From positions 36,379 through 100,378 of the forward strand of contig JALHMG010000016.1 in assembly GCA_022844135.1 (NCBI GenBank): a stretch of 64,000 bases of DNA, in the 5' to 3' direction. Of the stretch, positions 25,080 to 33,710 are shown one piece after another; position 1 is the first letter of the stretch, and every line of letters begins with the position of its first letter. The position numbers and the translations under genes were made by a program. A model generated the notes under the pieces. It had not been told where the DNA came from. It saw nothing but the letters and a program-made list of their open reading frames with translations, and made no database searches. The stretch is from Lysobacterales bacterium (GTDB taxonomy: Bacteria; Pseudomonadota; Gammaproteobacteria; Xanthomonadales; SZUA-5).

Positions 25080-25286
25080 GTTATTGGTCGGTGGTTGCGG
25101 GTTGCGGGTTGCGGCCGTTAGATGCTGGCTTCTCCCGACCTTCGATTTGGCAGTGCAGGCAAAGGATTGCGGATAAAGTCGTGCCTTTTCCGAGAACCAG
25201 GAACCAACAACCGGGAACCCAAGAGCGGATGAGACCCGTGCATTTCCAAGAACCATGAACCTACAACCAAGATCCCAAGAGCCGGC
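25080..25286 (+). repeat. Degenerate direct repeats between ntrX and trkA
   Basis: A GGTTGCGGGTTGCGGGTTGC run near 25090-25113, then two imperfect copies of a 37-39-bp unit: GAGAACCAGGAACCAACAAC... at about 25192-25228 and CAAGAACCATGAACCTACAA... at about 25250-25288, both ending CCCAAGAGC-GG. The second copy runs into the trkA start. Function not evident; this kind of simple intergenic repeat recurs elsewhere in the window. Confidence 0.55.
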
Positions 25287-26660
25287 ATGAACATCCTCAT
25301 CCTGGGCGCAGGCCAAGTCGGCACTTCGGTCGCCGCAGCGCTGGCGCGCGAGGCGAACGACATCACTGTCGTCGATACCGATGCCGAGCGCTTGCGTGAG
25401 CTGTCGGAAAAGCTCGACTTGCGTGTCGTGCAAGGCTTCGCGGCGCACCCATCGGTGCTGGCGCGCGCGGGGGCAGAAGACGCCGATGCGATCATCGCGG
25501 TGACCTCGTCGGACGAGGTCAACATGATCGCCTGCGAAGTCGCCGCGACCCTGTACCGGACACCGATGAAGATCGCCCGGGTGCGGGCTCTGGAGTACTT
25601 GCGCCATCCAGAACTGTTCGCTCGCGGGCATGTGTCTATCGATCACTTGATCAGTCCCAGCCAACGCGTCTGCGACTACATCGAACGCCTCATTCAATAT
25701 CCCGGCGCGCTGCAGGTGCTCGATTTCGCCGACGGCCGGGCTCAGCTGATCGCGCTACGCGCCGATCAGGCCGGTGCGCTGGTCGGCCATCAGATCCGCG
25801 ACCTTGCGATGCATTTGCCGGCAGGCAGCGCGGTGCGAATTGCGGCAATCTTTCGCGACAAGCGCTCGATCCCGGTCGACGGCGATACCGTGATCGAGCG
25901 CGGCGACGAAGTGTTCTTTTTGGCCGACCGCAAGAACATCCGCGCGATGATGGCCGAGCTGACGCGTATCGAACGCCCGGCCAAACGCATCATGATCGCT
26001 GGCGGCGGCAATATCGGCCTGGATCTGGCCCGGCAGTTGGAACAGCGCTACAACGTCAAGATCGTCGAGCGCGGTCGCGAGCGTTCGCGCCATATCGCCG
26101 AGCAGCTGGAAAGCGCGATCGTGCTGACCGGCGATTGCGCCGACGAAGACTTGCTGCGCGAGGAGAACATCGACCAGACCGATGTGTTCTGCTCGCTGAC
26201 CAACGACGACGAAGCCAACATTTTGTCGGCGATGCTCGCCAAGCGCCTGGGCGCGCGGCGCGTAATCTCGCTGATCAATCGCCCAGCGTATGCGGAATTG
26301 GTCGAGAGCGGCATGGTCGACACCGCGGTCTCGCCGCAGCAGATCACGCTCGGTGCGCTGCTGTCGTACGTGCGCAAGGGCAATCTGGTGCGCGTCCATT
26401 CCCTGCGCGGCGGCGCGGCGGAAGCCTTCGAGGCGGTGGCCACCGGCATGAGCGGCAGCTCGCGCCTGGTGGGAAAGAGCATCGAGCAAATCCCGTTGCC
26501 GAACGGCGCCACCATTGCCGGCATCGTGCGCGGCGAACGCGTACTCGCAGCGCACCACGACACGGTGATTGAAGCCGACGACCACGTGATCTTGTTCCTG
26601 TCGGACAAGCGCGAGCTGCGGCGCGTGGAGCTGTTGTTTAGGGCGGGGGCGTTGACGTGA
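25287..26660 (+). CDS. trkA: Trk system potassium uptake protein TrkA
   Basis: Peripheral NAD-binding regulatory subunit of the Trk potassium uptake system; 457 residues, the normal length. It has the duplicated RCK layout: nucleotide-binding loops GAGQVGTSVAAALA at the N-terminus and GGGNIGLDLARQLE near residue 236, each followed by a TrkA_C domain. Both glycine-rich loops are intact. The partner TrkH follows 111 bases downstream. A repeat copy ends at its start codon, so the ribosome site is weak. Confidence 0.96.
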   Translation: MNILILGAGQVGTSVAAALAREANDITVVDTDAERLRELSEKLDLRVVQGFAAHPSVLARAGAEDADAIIAVTSSDEVNMIACEVAATLYRTPMKIARVRALEYLRHPELFARGHVSIDHLISPSQRVCDYIERLIQYPGALQVLDFADGRAQLIALRADQAGALVGHQIRDLAMHLPAGSAVRIAAIFRDKRSIPVDGDTVIERGDEVFFLADRKNIRAMMAELTRIERPAKRIMIAGGGNIGLDLARQLEQRYNVKIVERGRERSRHIAEQLESAIVLTGDCADEDLLREENIDQTDVFCSLTNDDEANILSAMLAKRLGARRVISLINRPAYAELVESGMVDTAVSPQQITLGALLSYVRKGNLVRVHSLRGGAAEAFEAVATGMSGSSRLVGKSIEQIPLPNGATIAGIVRGERVLAAHHDTVIEADDHVILFLSDKRELRRVELLFRAGALT

Positions 26661-26675
26661 GGGCATCGCAACTGC

Positions 26676-26750
26676 GGGGAACGGGGCACGAGCGACGGGG
26701 CACGTGGGCGCCGCGAATCGCGAGCTTTGCTCGCGAGCGATTCGCTGCGC
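26676..26750 (+). repeat. GGGGCACG/GAATCGC dispersed repeat, copy 1
   Basis: GAACGGGGCACG and a second GGGGCACG, followed by an imperfect inverted repeat (GAATCGCGAGC ttt GCTCGCGAGCGATTC). The same elements, in the opposite orientation, lie at 56011-56073 after gpmI. Confidence 0.5.
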
Positions 26751-26771
26751 TCCTCTGGTCCGCTTCACCCG

Positions 26772-28268
26772 ATGCAGAGACTCCGCGCCATGCCCCACGC
26801 TGACCACGGCAGCAGCGGCGCGCGTTGGGCGACTGCGCTGCGCGCGATCGGCAATGTGCAGCTGATCGTGGCGCTGACGCTGATCCCGTCGATCCTGATC
26901 GCGTGGTGGGACGGCGATAACTCGGCGCTACCGTTTGTCGAAGCGACGGCCGCAATGGTGATTCTGGGCGGCGCGTTGATCGTGTTCACGCGCGGGCGGC
27001 GTGCCGAGCTGCGCCTGCGCGATGGCTTCCTGGTGGTGTCCGCCGTGTGGCTGATTTCGGCACTGCTCACACCGCTGCCGCTCATCCTCGGCCCACCGCA
27101 CTTGTCCTACACCGACGCTGTCTTCGAGGTTGTATCGGGGTTGACGACCACCGGCGCGACGGCGATCGTGGGATTGGACGAACTGCCGCGCAGCGTGCTG
27201 TTCTATCGCCAGTCGCTGCAGTTTCTCGGCGGCATGGGCATCGTGCTGCTGGCCGTCGCCATCTTGCCGACATTACGCGTCGGCGGCGCACAGTTAACGA
27301 AGGGCGAGACCAGCGGTCCGAATAAAGACTCAAAACTGACGCCGCGCATCCAAAGCACAGCCGCAGCCCTGTGGCTGATTTACGTAGGTCTAAACGCGCT
27401 TTGCGCGGCCGCTTTTTTCATGGGCGGCATGAATGCATTCGATGCCATTACTCACGCTTTCTCCACCATCGCGACGGGTGGATTCGGCAATTACGACGCC
27501 AACTTCGCGGTCTTCAATTCGCCGCTGTTGGAAACGATCGCCATCGTGTTCATTCTGCTCGGCGGCGCTAATTTCGCATTGCACTTTCTCGCCTGGCACC
27601 GCGGCTCCGTGGCAGCGTACTTCCAAGATGCCGAATTTCGCGCTTACTTGCGTTTAATCCTGCTGTTCTCGGCAATCGCCTCGCTGGGAGCCTACGCCAC
27701 GGGCACGTTCCCGACGTTGGTCGAATCTATTCGCCACGGCACGTTCCACGTGGTTTCCATGATGACATCGACGGGATTCACGACCACAGGTTTTGCCGAC
27801 TGGGGCGGATTCTTGCCCGCTTTTATCATGTTGATCGCATTCTTCGGCGCCTGCGCGGGATCGACATCTGGCGGCCTGAAACTGGTGCGAATCGTGATCA
27901 CCGCAAAGCTGGCATGGCGCGAAATACTGCGCGTCATCCATCCGCGGGCGCAGTTCGTCGTCAAGATCGGCAATCAGGTGGTCGGCGAGTCGATCATCGC
28001 CGCGGTCGCCGGATTCGTGACCGTGTACATCGGATGCTACGTCGTGCTTGCACTCGGTGTGGCGGCCACGGGCGAGGACCTTGTAACCTCGTTCTCGATT
28101 GTCGCTTCGTCGCTCAACAACGTCGGCCCTGCACTCGGCAAAGCCACGGCCACGGTGCGCGATCTGAACGATGTTGCGGTATGGCTGTGTTCGCTGGCGA
28201 TGCTGCTCGGTCGACTCGAAGTGTTCACCTTGCTGGTGCTGCTGACGCCCGCGTTCTGGCGCGAGTGA
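26772..28268 (+). CDS. trkH: Trk potassium transporter membrane subunit TrkH
   Basis: Integral membrane potassium channel subunit, 498 residues, with the four M1-P-M2 repeats of the Trk/Ktr family. Pore-loop segments are visible: SGLTTTGATAI, FSTIATGGFGNYD, MTSTGFTTTGF and SSLNNVGPALG, each carrying the filter glycine. GACAGSTSGGLKLVR is a family signature. Starts at 26772 and 26790 are both possible; neither has a strong ribosome site. Works with TrkA encoded just upstream. Confidence 0.95.
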   Translation: MQRLRAMPHADHGSSGARWATALRAIGNVQLIVALTLIPSILIAWWDGDNSALPFVEATAAMVILGGALIVFTRGRRAELRLRDGFLVVSAVWLISALLTPLPLILGPPHLSYTDAVFEVVSGLTTTGATAIVGLDELPRSVLFYRQSLQFLGGMGIVLLAVAILPTLRVGGAQLTKGETSGPNKDSKLTPRIQSTAAALWLIYVGLNALCAAAFFMGGMNAFDAITHAFSTIATGGFGNYDANFAVFNSPLLETIAIVFILLGGANFALHFLAWHRGSVAAYFQDAEFRAYLRLILLFSAIASLGAYATGTFPTLVESIRHGTFHVVSMMTSTGFTTTGFADWGGFLPAFIMLIAFFGACAGSTSGGLKLVRIVITAKLAWREILRVIHPRAQFVVKIGNQVVGESIIAAVAGFVTVYIGCYVVLALGVAATGEDLVTSFSIVASSLNNVGPALGKATATVRDLNDVAVWLCSLAMLLGRLEVFTLLVLLTPAFWRE

Positions 28269-28322
28269 CGCGCACGGCCGCTAAGCGCTTATGATGGAGC
28301 GTTCGCCCAAGAGATCGATGGC

Positions 28323-28907
28323 ATGCGCCTGTTGCTGATGCTGTTTCTGCTCGCCGCGCCGCTCGCCTATGCGCAGAGCGATCGGTATCGAATCGAGGTG
28401 ATCGTGTTCGCGTACAACAACCCGGATGCGAGCGCCGCGCTGACCAAAGACGACGCCGATCCCGATTTCGATGGCATGCTGATGGGCGCTGGCGGCGAAA
28501 TCTATTCGGTGCTGCCGGGAGAGCAGCGGCAACTGACCGGTGCCTTCGATGCGCTGGCGCGCCATGCGCGCACGCGGGCGCTGGTGCACACCGCCTGGGT
28601 ACAGGATGCGAGCAACCGCAGCGTACGCTTGCGCGGCGAGAGGACGGTCGAGGGCGGCGATGCCGCGCGCGGCGTATTGGCGGCGTCCATGCCGGAACTC
28701 GACGGCGATATCCAGGTGCGCATCGGGCGCGGCATCGAGGTCGATCTCGACGCGATGCTGCGCGCGCCGGCCAAAGGCGAGTTGGTGCGCTATCGGCTCA
28801 AACAAAAACGCGTTGTGCTTGCTGGCGAGGTGCATTACTTCGACCATCCAGCGCTGGGCGTCATCGTCCGCGTCGACCCGCTGCCTCCGAGCGATGCCGT
28901 GCCGTGA
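28323..28907 (+). CDS. csiV: CsiV family exported protein
   Basis: 194 residues with a signal peptide (LLLMLFLLAAPLAYA). It opens with the CsiV signature YRIEVIVFA and ends with the characteristic GEVHYFDHPALGVIVRVDPL. Members of this family (Pfam CsiV) are periplasmic peptidoglycan-binding proteins. The stop overlaps a GTG start of the next gene (GTGA), so the two are likely co-translated. Middle region is variable, as in the family. Confidence 0.8.
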   Translation: MRLLLMLFLLAAPLAYAQSDRYRIEVIVFAYNNPDASAALTKDDADPDFDGMLMGAGGEIYSVLPGEQRQLTGAFDALARHARTRALVHTAWVQDASNRSVRLRGERTVEGGDAARGVLAASMPELDGDIQVRIGRGIEVDLDAMLRAPAKGELVRYRLKQKRVVLAGEVHYFDHPALGVIVRVDPLPPSDAVP

Positions 28908-29755
28908 AGCGGCGTTTCATCGACTTGCCGCAAGGCCAGTTGCACGCCTGGGACTCTGCCGACCGCGATGCCGGTGTCGCCGACAGCGCTCCGGTATTCG
29001 CGAGGCGCACCGGCGCGCCGCTACCCTTGCTGATGCTGCACGCCGCGCCCGGCAGCGCGCGCATGCTGCTGCCGCTGGCTCAATTGCTGGGCGAGCGGCG
29101 CCGCGTTGTCGCCATCGATCTGCCTGGCATGGGCGATTCGGCGGCAATGCCAGTGGCGATCGATAGTTATGCCAGCACGCTATGGGCGGCACTCGACAGC
29201 TTAAGTATCGGCAACTGCGCGATCTACGGCACGCTCGCAGGCGCGCGTGTCGCAGTGGAAATGGCCCGGCAGAATGCCCGCCGTGCGCCGGCATTGGTTC
29301 TCGATGGTGTCGGTGTTGCCGACGCAAGGCAATCCGCAGAACTGGCGCAACGCTACGTGCCTGAGTTTCGCATCGACTGGATGGGCACGCAGTTTCATGA
29401 GGTCTGGCACCTGGTGCGCGATCAGTATCTGTTCTTTCCATGGTACGCGCGCGATGCGGCGCATCGACGGGCGATGGATATGCCCGCACCGGAGCTGCTG
29501 CACATCAAAGCGCTGGAAGTCCTCAAAGCGCTGAATCGCGCTGGCGCCTTGCTGCGCGCAGCGCTGGACTATCCGCTGCTGGAACGACTGACCGCGATCC
29601 AGGCACCGGTGCTCGCGAGCAGCGAGCTGCTGACGCTCTATCCGCGCGCGTATCCGCTGCGCGCGACCGGCGGCGAACCGCTGACGGCGAGTGTGGAGAA
29701 TCTCAGCGCCCGATGCGCCGAGATCGACGCATTTTTGGCTACAGAAGCCCGATAG
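28904..29755 (+). CDS. Alpha/beta-hydrolase fold protein lacking the nucleophile serine
   Basis: 283 residues with the hydrolase core: LLMLHAAPGSARML (oxyanion region), VVAIDLPGMGDSA, and the nucleophile elbow IYGTLAGARVA. The elbow should read G-x-S-x-G; here the serine position is leucine (GTLAG), so hydrolysis by the usual mechanism is not expected. The fold looks otherwise intact, with a cap region rich in Trp and Arg. The GTG start at 28904 overlaps the csiV stop. It may be a non-catalytic binding protein or use another nucleophile (inference). Confidence 0.78.
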   Translation: MKRRFIDLPQGQLHAWDSADRDAGVADSAPVFARRTGAPLPLLMLHAAPGSARMLLPLAQLLGERRRVVAIDLPGMGDSAAMPVAIDSYASTLWAALDSLSIGNCAIYGTLAGARVAVEMARQNARRAPALVLDGVGVADARQSAELAQRYVPEFRIDWMGTQFHEVWHLVRDQYLFFPWYARDAAHRRAMDMPAPELLHIKALEVLKALNRAGALLRAALDYPLLERLTAIQAPVLASSELLTLYPRAYPLRATGGEPLTASVENLSARCAEIDAFLATEAR

Positions 29756-29792
29756 TATTGGCGTCCTCCGCCACCCACCTGGAGCCACACCG

Positions 29793-30221
29793 ATGCTCAA
29801 ACGCAAAGCCAATGCCGTATGGAACGGCGATATCCAATCCGGCAGCGGCAAACTCTCCGCTCCCGGCGGCGCTCTGAACAACACGCCCTACTCGTTCGCC
29901 ACACGCTTCGGCGACGCCAACGGCACCAATCCCGAAGAACTGATCGCTGCCTCGCACGCGGGCTGCTTCACGATGGCGCTGTCGTTCCAATTGCAGAACG
30001 CCGGATTCAAGGCCGATGAGATTTCTACCGAAGTGACCATCCATATGGAGCGCGACGACAAAGGCCTCAAGCTCACGCGCTCGGACATCGTGACCCGCGC
30101 GCGCGTGCCAGGAATCGATGCCGAACGCTTCGCGTCCATTGCCGCCGATGCCAAGGCCAATTGCCCGATCTCGCGCGTGCTCAACCTCGACATCTCCATG
30201 CACGCCACGCTGGAGTCGTGA
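29793..30221 (+). CDS. OsmC family peroxiredoxin-like protein
   Basis: 142 residues, the typical length. OsmC/Ohr proteins are thiol-dependent peroxidases that detoxify organic hydroperoxides in the cytoplasm. The two active cysteines sit in AASHAGCFTMALS and KANCPISRVL, with the family segment NGTNPEELIAA. It resembles the OsmC rather than the Ohr branch. Start at 29793; upstream codons of the frame overlap the hydrolase gene. The stop overlaps the GTG start of the next gene. Confidence 0.92.
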   Translation: MLKRKANAVWNGDIQSGSGKLSAPGGALNNTPYSFATRFGDANGTNPEELIAASHAGCFTMALSFQLQNAGFKADEISTEVTIHMERDDKGLKLTRSDIVTRARVPGIDAERFASIAADAKANCPISRVLNLDISMHATLES

Positions 30222-30586
30222 GCGTATTGCATCCGTGTTTGCGCTGCGGCGCATGCTGCGCGACGTTCCGCGTTGCCTTCCACTGGCTGGAGACAACCGA
30301 CGTCGCGGGGTCCGATGACGATGCGCCGGCGGTGCGAATCGAGTGGACGCAGAAACTCGATCCGCACCGCGTGGCGATGCGCGGCACCGATCAACCCGAG
30401 CCGCGTTGCGAGCAACTCCAAGGCGAGATCGGTAGCCACGCATGGTGCGGCATTTATCGGCAGCGCCCATCGCCCTGCCGCGACCTAAAGCCCAGCTTCG
30501 AAGACGGCGAAACGCAAAGTCCGCAGTGCGACAGAGCGCGCGCTCGGCACGGCTTGCCGCCGCTGACAGCCGCGGATTTTCAGTAG
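30218..30586 (+). CDS. YkgJ family Cys-cluster protein
   Basis: 122 residues. The N-terminal CLRCGACC is the CxxCxxCC motif of the YkgJ (zinc/iron-chelating) family, and the later WCGIYRQRPSPCRDL and a final Cys complete the cluster ligands. Function in the family is not established; a metal cluster is expected. The GTG start at 30218 overlaps the osmC-like stop (GTGA) and places the Cys motif near the N-terminus, as usual. Confidence 0.88.
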   Translation: MSVLHPCLRCGACCATFRVAFHWLETTDVAGSDDDAPAVRIEWTQKLDPHRVAMRGTDQPEPRCEQLQGEIGSHAWCGIYRQRPSPCRDLKPSFEDGETQSPQCDRARARHGLPPLTAADFQ

Positions 30587-30629
30587 CTTTTGGTTTTCGT
30601 TCTAGAGGAAGTGTCGTGGCGCCGTGCCT

Positions 30630-32183
30630 TTATGTCGACGTGCTGTTGCCGCCGAGCGGCGATGGGCCAGCCCGTAACACTGCCGCCTGCGCACGAATGG
30701 CGACTTTCTCATCTTCGCTCAAGCGCGCCAGATTTTTCCATTGCAGCGCCGTTCGCGGATGGCGCGCGAAACGCGCTTCGTGGCGCATCAAGAAATCCCA
30801 ATACAGGGTGGTGAAAGGGCACGCGTCCGCGCCTACCGATTTGCCTGGATCGAAGCGACAGCCAGCGCAGTAGTTACTCATACGCTGGATGTACTTGCCG
30901 CTTGCGCAGTACGGCTTGCTGGCCATGAAACCGCCATCTGCGTACTGGCTCATGCCGATGGTGTTCGGCAGCTCGACCCACTCCACGGCATCGACGTACA
31001 CCGCTAAATACCAGGCGTGCAACTCGTCCGGGCGCACGCCCAACAGCAGCGCATACAAGCCAGTCACCATCAGACGCTGAATGTGGTGCGCATAACCGTA
31101 CTCCAGCGTCTGAGAGATCGCCTGCTGCATGCACCGCATCTCGACGTCGCCCGTCCAGTAGAAGTGCGGCAGCGGCTCATGAGCGCCTAAGGCATTGTCG
31201 GCCAGATATTGGGGCATGCGCCACCAGTAGAGGCCACGAACGTACTCGCGCCAGCCCAGGATCTGGCGCACAAAACCCTCGACCGCAGCCAGCGGCGCGC
31301 GGCCTTTGCGCCAGGCGTTTTCTGCGGCTTCGATGACCGCGCGCGGGTCGATGAGCTTGAGATTGAGTGCGGCGGCCAGCCGCGAGTGATAGAGCCATGG
31401 CTCATCGACCCACATCGCGTCCTGATACGCGCCGAATGCAACCAGCCGATGTTCGATGAAATCGTGCAAGGCCTCCTGCGCCTGCGCCGCTGTGACCGGC
31501 CAATCGAAGTGACGCAGGTTGCCAGGGTGCTCGGCGAAGCGTTGGGCGACCATCGCCAGCACATCGCGCGTGATCGCATCCGGCTCAAACCGCAACGGCG
31601 CCGGCAGTGCGCCTGGCCCGTTAGCGCCGAAAGCCTCGCGGTTGTCGCGATCGAAATTCCACTGCCCGCCAGCAGGTTCGCCGCCGTCCATCAGCACATT
31701 CTGCGCGCGGCGAAAATGGCGATAGAAGTGCTCCAGCCGGAACTCCTTGCGGCCTTTGGCCCAGGCGCGAAACTCATCCAGGCTGACCAGGAAATGTCGA
31801 TCGCCTCTAAGCACCACATCCACGGTGGCGGCGCCGAGCGCTGCCAGCAAACTCTCGCGCACGCGAAAATCGCCCGGTTCGACCAGAATCACGCGCACAG
31901 GCCTAAGCTCCGTCACATCGGCGACCAGCGCGGCGGCGAGCGATTCGTAGCCGTGCTCGAAGAGGCGTTTGTAGTAGACAACGAAACCGCGCTCGCGCAA
32001 TTCGGCAGCGAAGTGGCGCATGGCGCTCAAGAACAATGCGATGCGTGCTTTGTGCGACCACACATGCGTGGACTCTTCGCGTACCTCGCTCATCCACACC
32101 GCGTCTTGCGTGGCGTCGAAGCCGTCGAATGCGGCACTGTTCGAATCGAGCTGGTCGCCGAGGATCAAGATCAGATTGCGCAC
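30630..32183 (-). CDS. Cryptochrome/photolyase-related protein (FeS-type)
   Basis: 517-residue flavoprotein of the deoxyribodipyrimidine photolyase-related family, the branch of iron-sulphur bacterial cryptochromes and (6-4) photolyases. It starts NLILILGDQLDSN as usual; FAD-pocket segments include QILGWREYVRGLYW, GYAHHIQRLMVTG and WVELPNTIGMSQYADGG. Four cysteines for the 4Fe-4S cluster are in PYCASGK, NYCAGC and ADACPF. These proteins repair UV lesions or sense blue light. I chose the GTG at 32183, one residue before the family start; the ATG far upstream adds about 36 residues of repeat-derived sequence. No carotenoid or light-response genes are adjacent. Confidence 0.88.
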   Translation of the reverse strand: MRNLILILGDQLDSNSAAFDGFDATQDAVWMSEVREESTHVWSHKARIALFLSAMRHFAAELRERGFVVYYKRLFEHGYESLAAALVADVTELRPVRVILVEPGDFRVRESLLAALGAATVDVVLRGDRHFLVSLDEFRAWAKGRKEFRLEHFYRHFRRAQNVLMDGGEPAGGQWNFDRDNREAFGANGPGALPAPLRFEPDAITRDVLAMVAQRFAEHPGNLRHFDWPVTAAQAQEALHDFIEHRLVAFGAYQDAMWVDEPWLYHSRLAAALNLKLIDPRAVIEAAENAWRKGRAPLAAVEGFVRQILGWREYVRGLYWWRMPQYLADNALGAHEPLPHFYWTGDVEMRCMQQAISQTLEYGYAHHIQRLMVTGLYALLLGVRPDELHAWYLAVYVDAVEWVELPNTIGMSQYADGGFMASKPYCASGKYIQRMSNYCAGCRFDPGKSVGADACPFTTLYWDFLMRHEARFARHPRTALQWKNLARLSEDEKVAIRAQAAVLRAGPSPLGGNSTST

Positions 32184-32403
32184 TGGATTGCAGTAGGTCG
32201 AAGATGAGTAGTCGATGGTCAATAGTGAATGGTGGATGGGAAAGCAACGTCCTGGCACTTCTCGCTTCGGCTTTCTCACTGCGACTCGCAATTGTCCGGA
32301 CGCTATCGACTCGACCCCGTGAACACCAACGACAAACGACGATTCGAGCCGCTATAGTCGCGGGGGCGCCCGGAAATTGACGTCTAGAAGCAGCGGTGCA
32401 TGC

Positions 32404-32625
32404 ATGGCGGAGAGTAAAGTGGCCAGCGAGTTGTCGGCATTGTCGAGTCGTCTCGATGAGCTTTTGCGCGCGCATACCGCATTGCGCGACGAGAACGTGC
32501 GCCTTAAAGCCGCGCAGGAACAACTTGCCGGCGAGCGCGCGCAGCTATTGGCGAAGAACGAGCAGGCGCGCAGTCGCGTGGAGGCAATGATTTCTCGTCT
32601 CAAAGCCATGGAGCAGGCCGGATGA
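32404..32625 (+). CDS. Small coiled-coil protein preceding zapA (TIGR02449-type)
   Basis: 73 residues, almost entirely heptad coiled coil (LSALSSRLDELLRAHTALRD onward). A protein of this size and character commonly precedes zapA in gammaproteobacteria and resembles ZapB, a divisome-associated coiled coil, but I cannot assign the role from sequence. The stop overlaps the zapA ATG by four bases. Confidence 0.82.
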   Translation: MAESKVASELSALSSRLDELLRAHTALRDENVRLKAAQEQLAGERAQLLAKNEQARSRVEAMISRLKAMEQAG

Positions 32626-32915
32626 GTGCGATCAACGTGACTATTCTCGATCGCGAGTACGCCGTTGCCTGCTCGCCCGAAGAGCGAGAAGGCTTGATTC
32701 AGGCGGCGGCCTATCTCGACGGCAAGATGCGCGAGGTGCGCTCCAGCGCAAAACTGGTTGGCCTGGAGCGGATTGCGGTGATGGCGGCACTGAACATCGC
32801 ATTCGAATCGCTGCAGCAAAAGCAGGAGCTGAGCCGCGTCGGCAGCGATGTTGGCGAAGAGCTGAGGAAGATGAACGCCAAGCTTGAGGCAGCGCTCGCA
32901 ACTCACGTAAGATAG
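32622..32915 (+). CDS. zapA: Cell division protein ZapA
   Basis: 97 residues; cytoplasmic FtsZ-bundling protein that stabilises the Z-ring. The N-terminal globular part (NVTILDREYAVACSPEE; LDGKMREVRSSAKLVGLERIAVMAALNIAFE) and the C-terminal coiled coil match the family. It sits in the conserved order coiled-coil gene, zapA, 6S RNA, 5-formyl-THF cyclo-ligase. Confidence 0.95.
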   Translation: MSAINVTILDREYAVACSPEEREGLIQAAAYLDGKMREVRSSAKLVGLERIAVMAALNIAFESLQQKQELSRVGSDVGEELRKMNAKLEAALATHVR

Positions 32916-32917
32916 CT

Positions 32918-33108
32918 GGGCGTCCTCTGCGTTGTTCGACAGCGCGTCCGCATTATACCTTGACCCTGTTGTTCGACCTTGGGAAGTGTTCCACGCCGTG
33001 CATGTGCATGTCCGCTTCACGCGGACCGCCTTTAGCGGCTTCTTATCTTCCCACCTGATCCGAAGGATCAAGGTCGCTTGACCCGCACCGGCATCGGCGG
33101 AGGACCCC
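32918..33108 (+). ncRNA. ssrS: 6S RNA (ssrS)
   Basis: About 190 bases between zapA and the 5-formyl-THF cyclo-ligase gene, the conserved position of 6S RNA in gammaproteobacteria. The closing stem is readable: GGG-C-GTCCTC-TGC at 32918-32930 pairs with GCG-GAGGAC-CCC at 33097-33108. Complementary tracts inside (for example CCTTGACC near the 5' side and GGTCGCTTGACC near the 3' side) suit a long hairpin with a central open bubble. 6S RNA binds the sigma-70 holoenzyme in stationary phase. The exact ends are estimated. Confidence 0.78.
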
Positions 33109-33110
33109 TG

Positions 33111-33710
33111 ATGACAGACGCGCGCGCGCTCATGCGCCAGCAAGCCCGGCAGCAACGCCGCGCGCTGACGGCGCGCGAGCGCGACCGCGCGACGACGGCA
33201 ATCAATTCGCGCGCGCTGGCGCTGCTCGATGCCTCCATCCAGCGCATCGCGGCATATATGGCAGTCGCCAGTGAGCTGTCGGTCGCGCCGCTCATCGATG
33301 CGCTGCTGGCCGATAAGCGTCAACTTTATCTGCCGAAGATTGCGGCCGATCGCAGCCTCGCCTTCGCGCGCTGGCGTGGCGATTTCCGGCACCTGCAACC
33401 CAACGCATTCGGTATCCTGGAGCCGATGTCCGCGGCGAGCGAATGCGTAAACGCGAGCGGATTGGACGCGATCGTTGTGCCGTTGGTGGCCTTCGATTCG
33501 CGGTGCCAGCGCCTCGGCTCGGGAGCCGGTTTCTATGACCGGGCGCTGCACCATCGGTTGCACTCAGAGGGCGCGCCGATGTTGATCGGTTGCGCGTTCG
33601 ACTGCCAGCACGTCGATGTCATTCCAAGCGCGCCGTGGGACGTCGCTTTGGATGTCGTCGTCACCGAAACACAAATCCTTCGACGGAGCGCAGCGTGGCC
33701 TACTGGTTGA
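33111..33710 (+). CDS. fau: 5-formyltetrahydrofolate cyclo-ligase
   Basis: 199 residues. Converts 5-formyl-THF to 5,10-methenyl-THF with ATP. Diagnostic segments: RQQARQQRRALTARER at the N-terminus, IAAYMAVASELSVAPLI, the substrate loop VPLVAFDSRCQRLGSGAGFYDRAL and the C-terminal DVVVTETQI. The start at 33111 is preceded by GGAGGA (33099-33104), which lies inside the 3' closing stem of the 6S RNA. Its last codons overlap the GTG start of the EVE-domain gene. Confidence 0.93.
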   Translation: MTDARALMRQQARQQRRALTARERDRATTAINSRALALLDASIQRIAAYMAVASELSVAPLIDALLADKRQLYLPKIAADRSLAFARWRGDFRHLQPNAFGILEPMSAASECVNASGLDAIVVPLVAFDSRCQRLGSGAGFYDRALHHRLHSEGAPMLIGCAFDCQHVDVIPSAPWDVALDVVVTETQILRRSAAWPTG

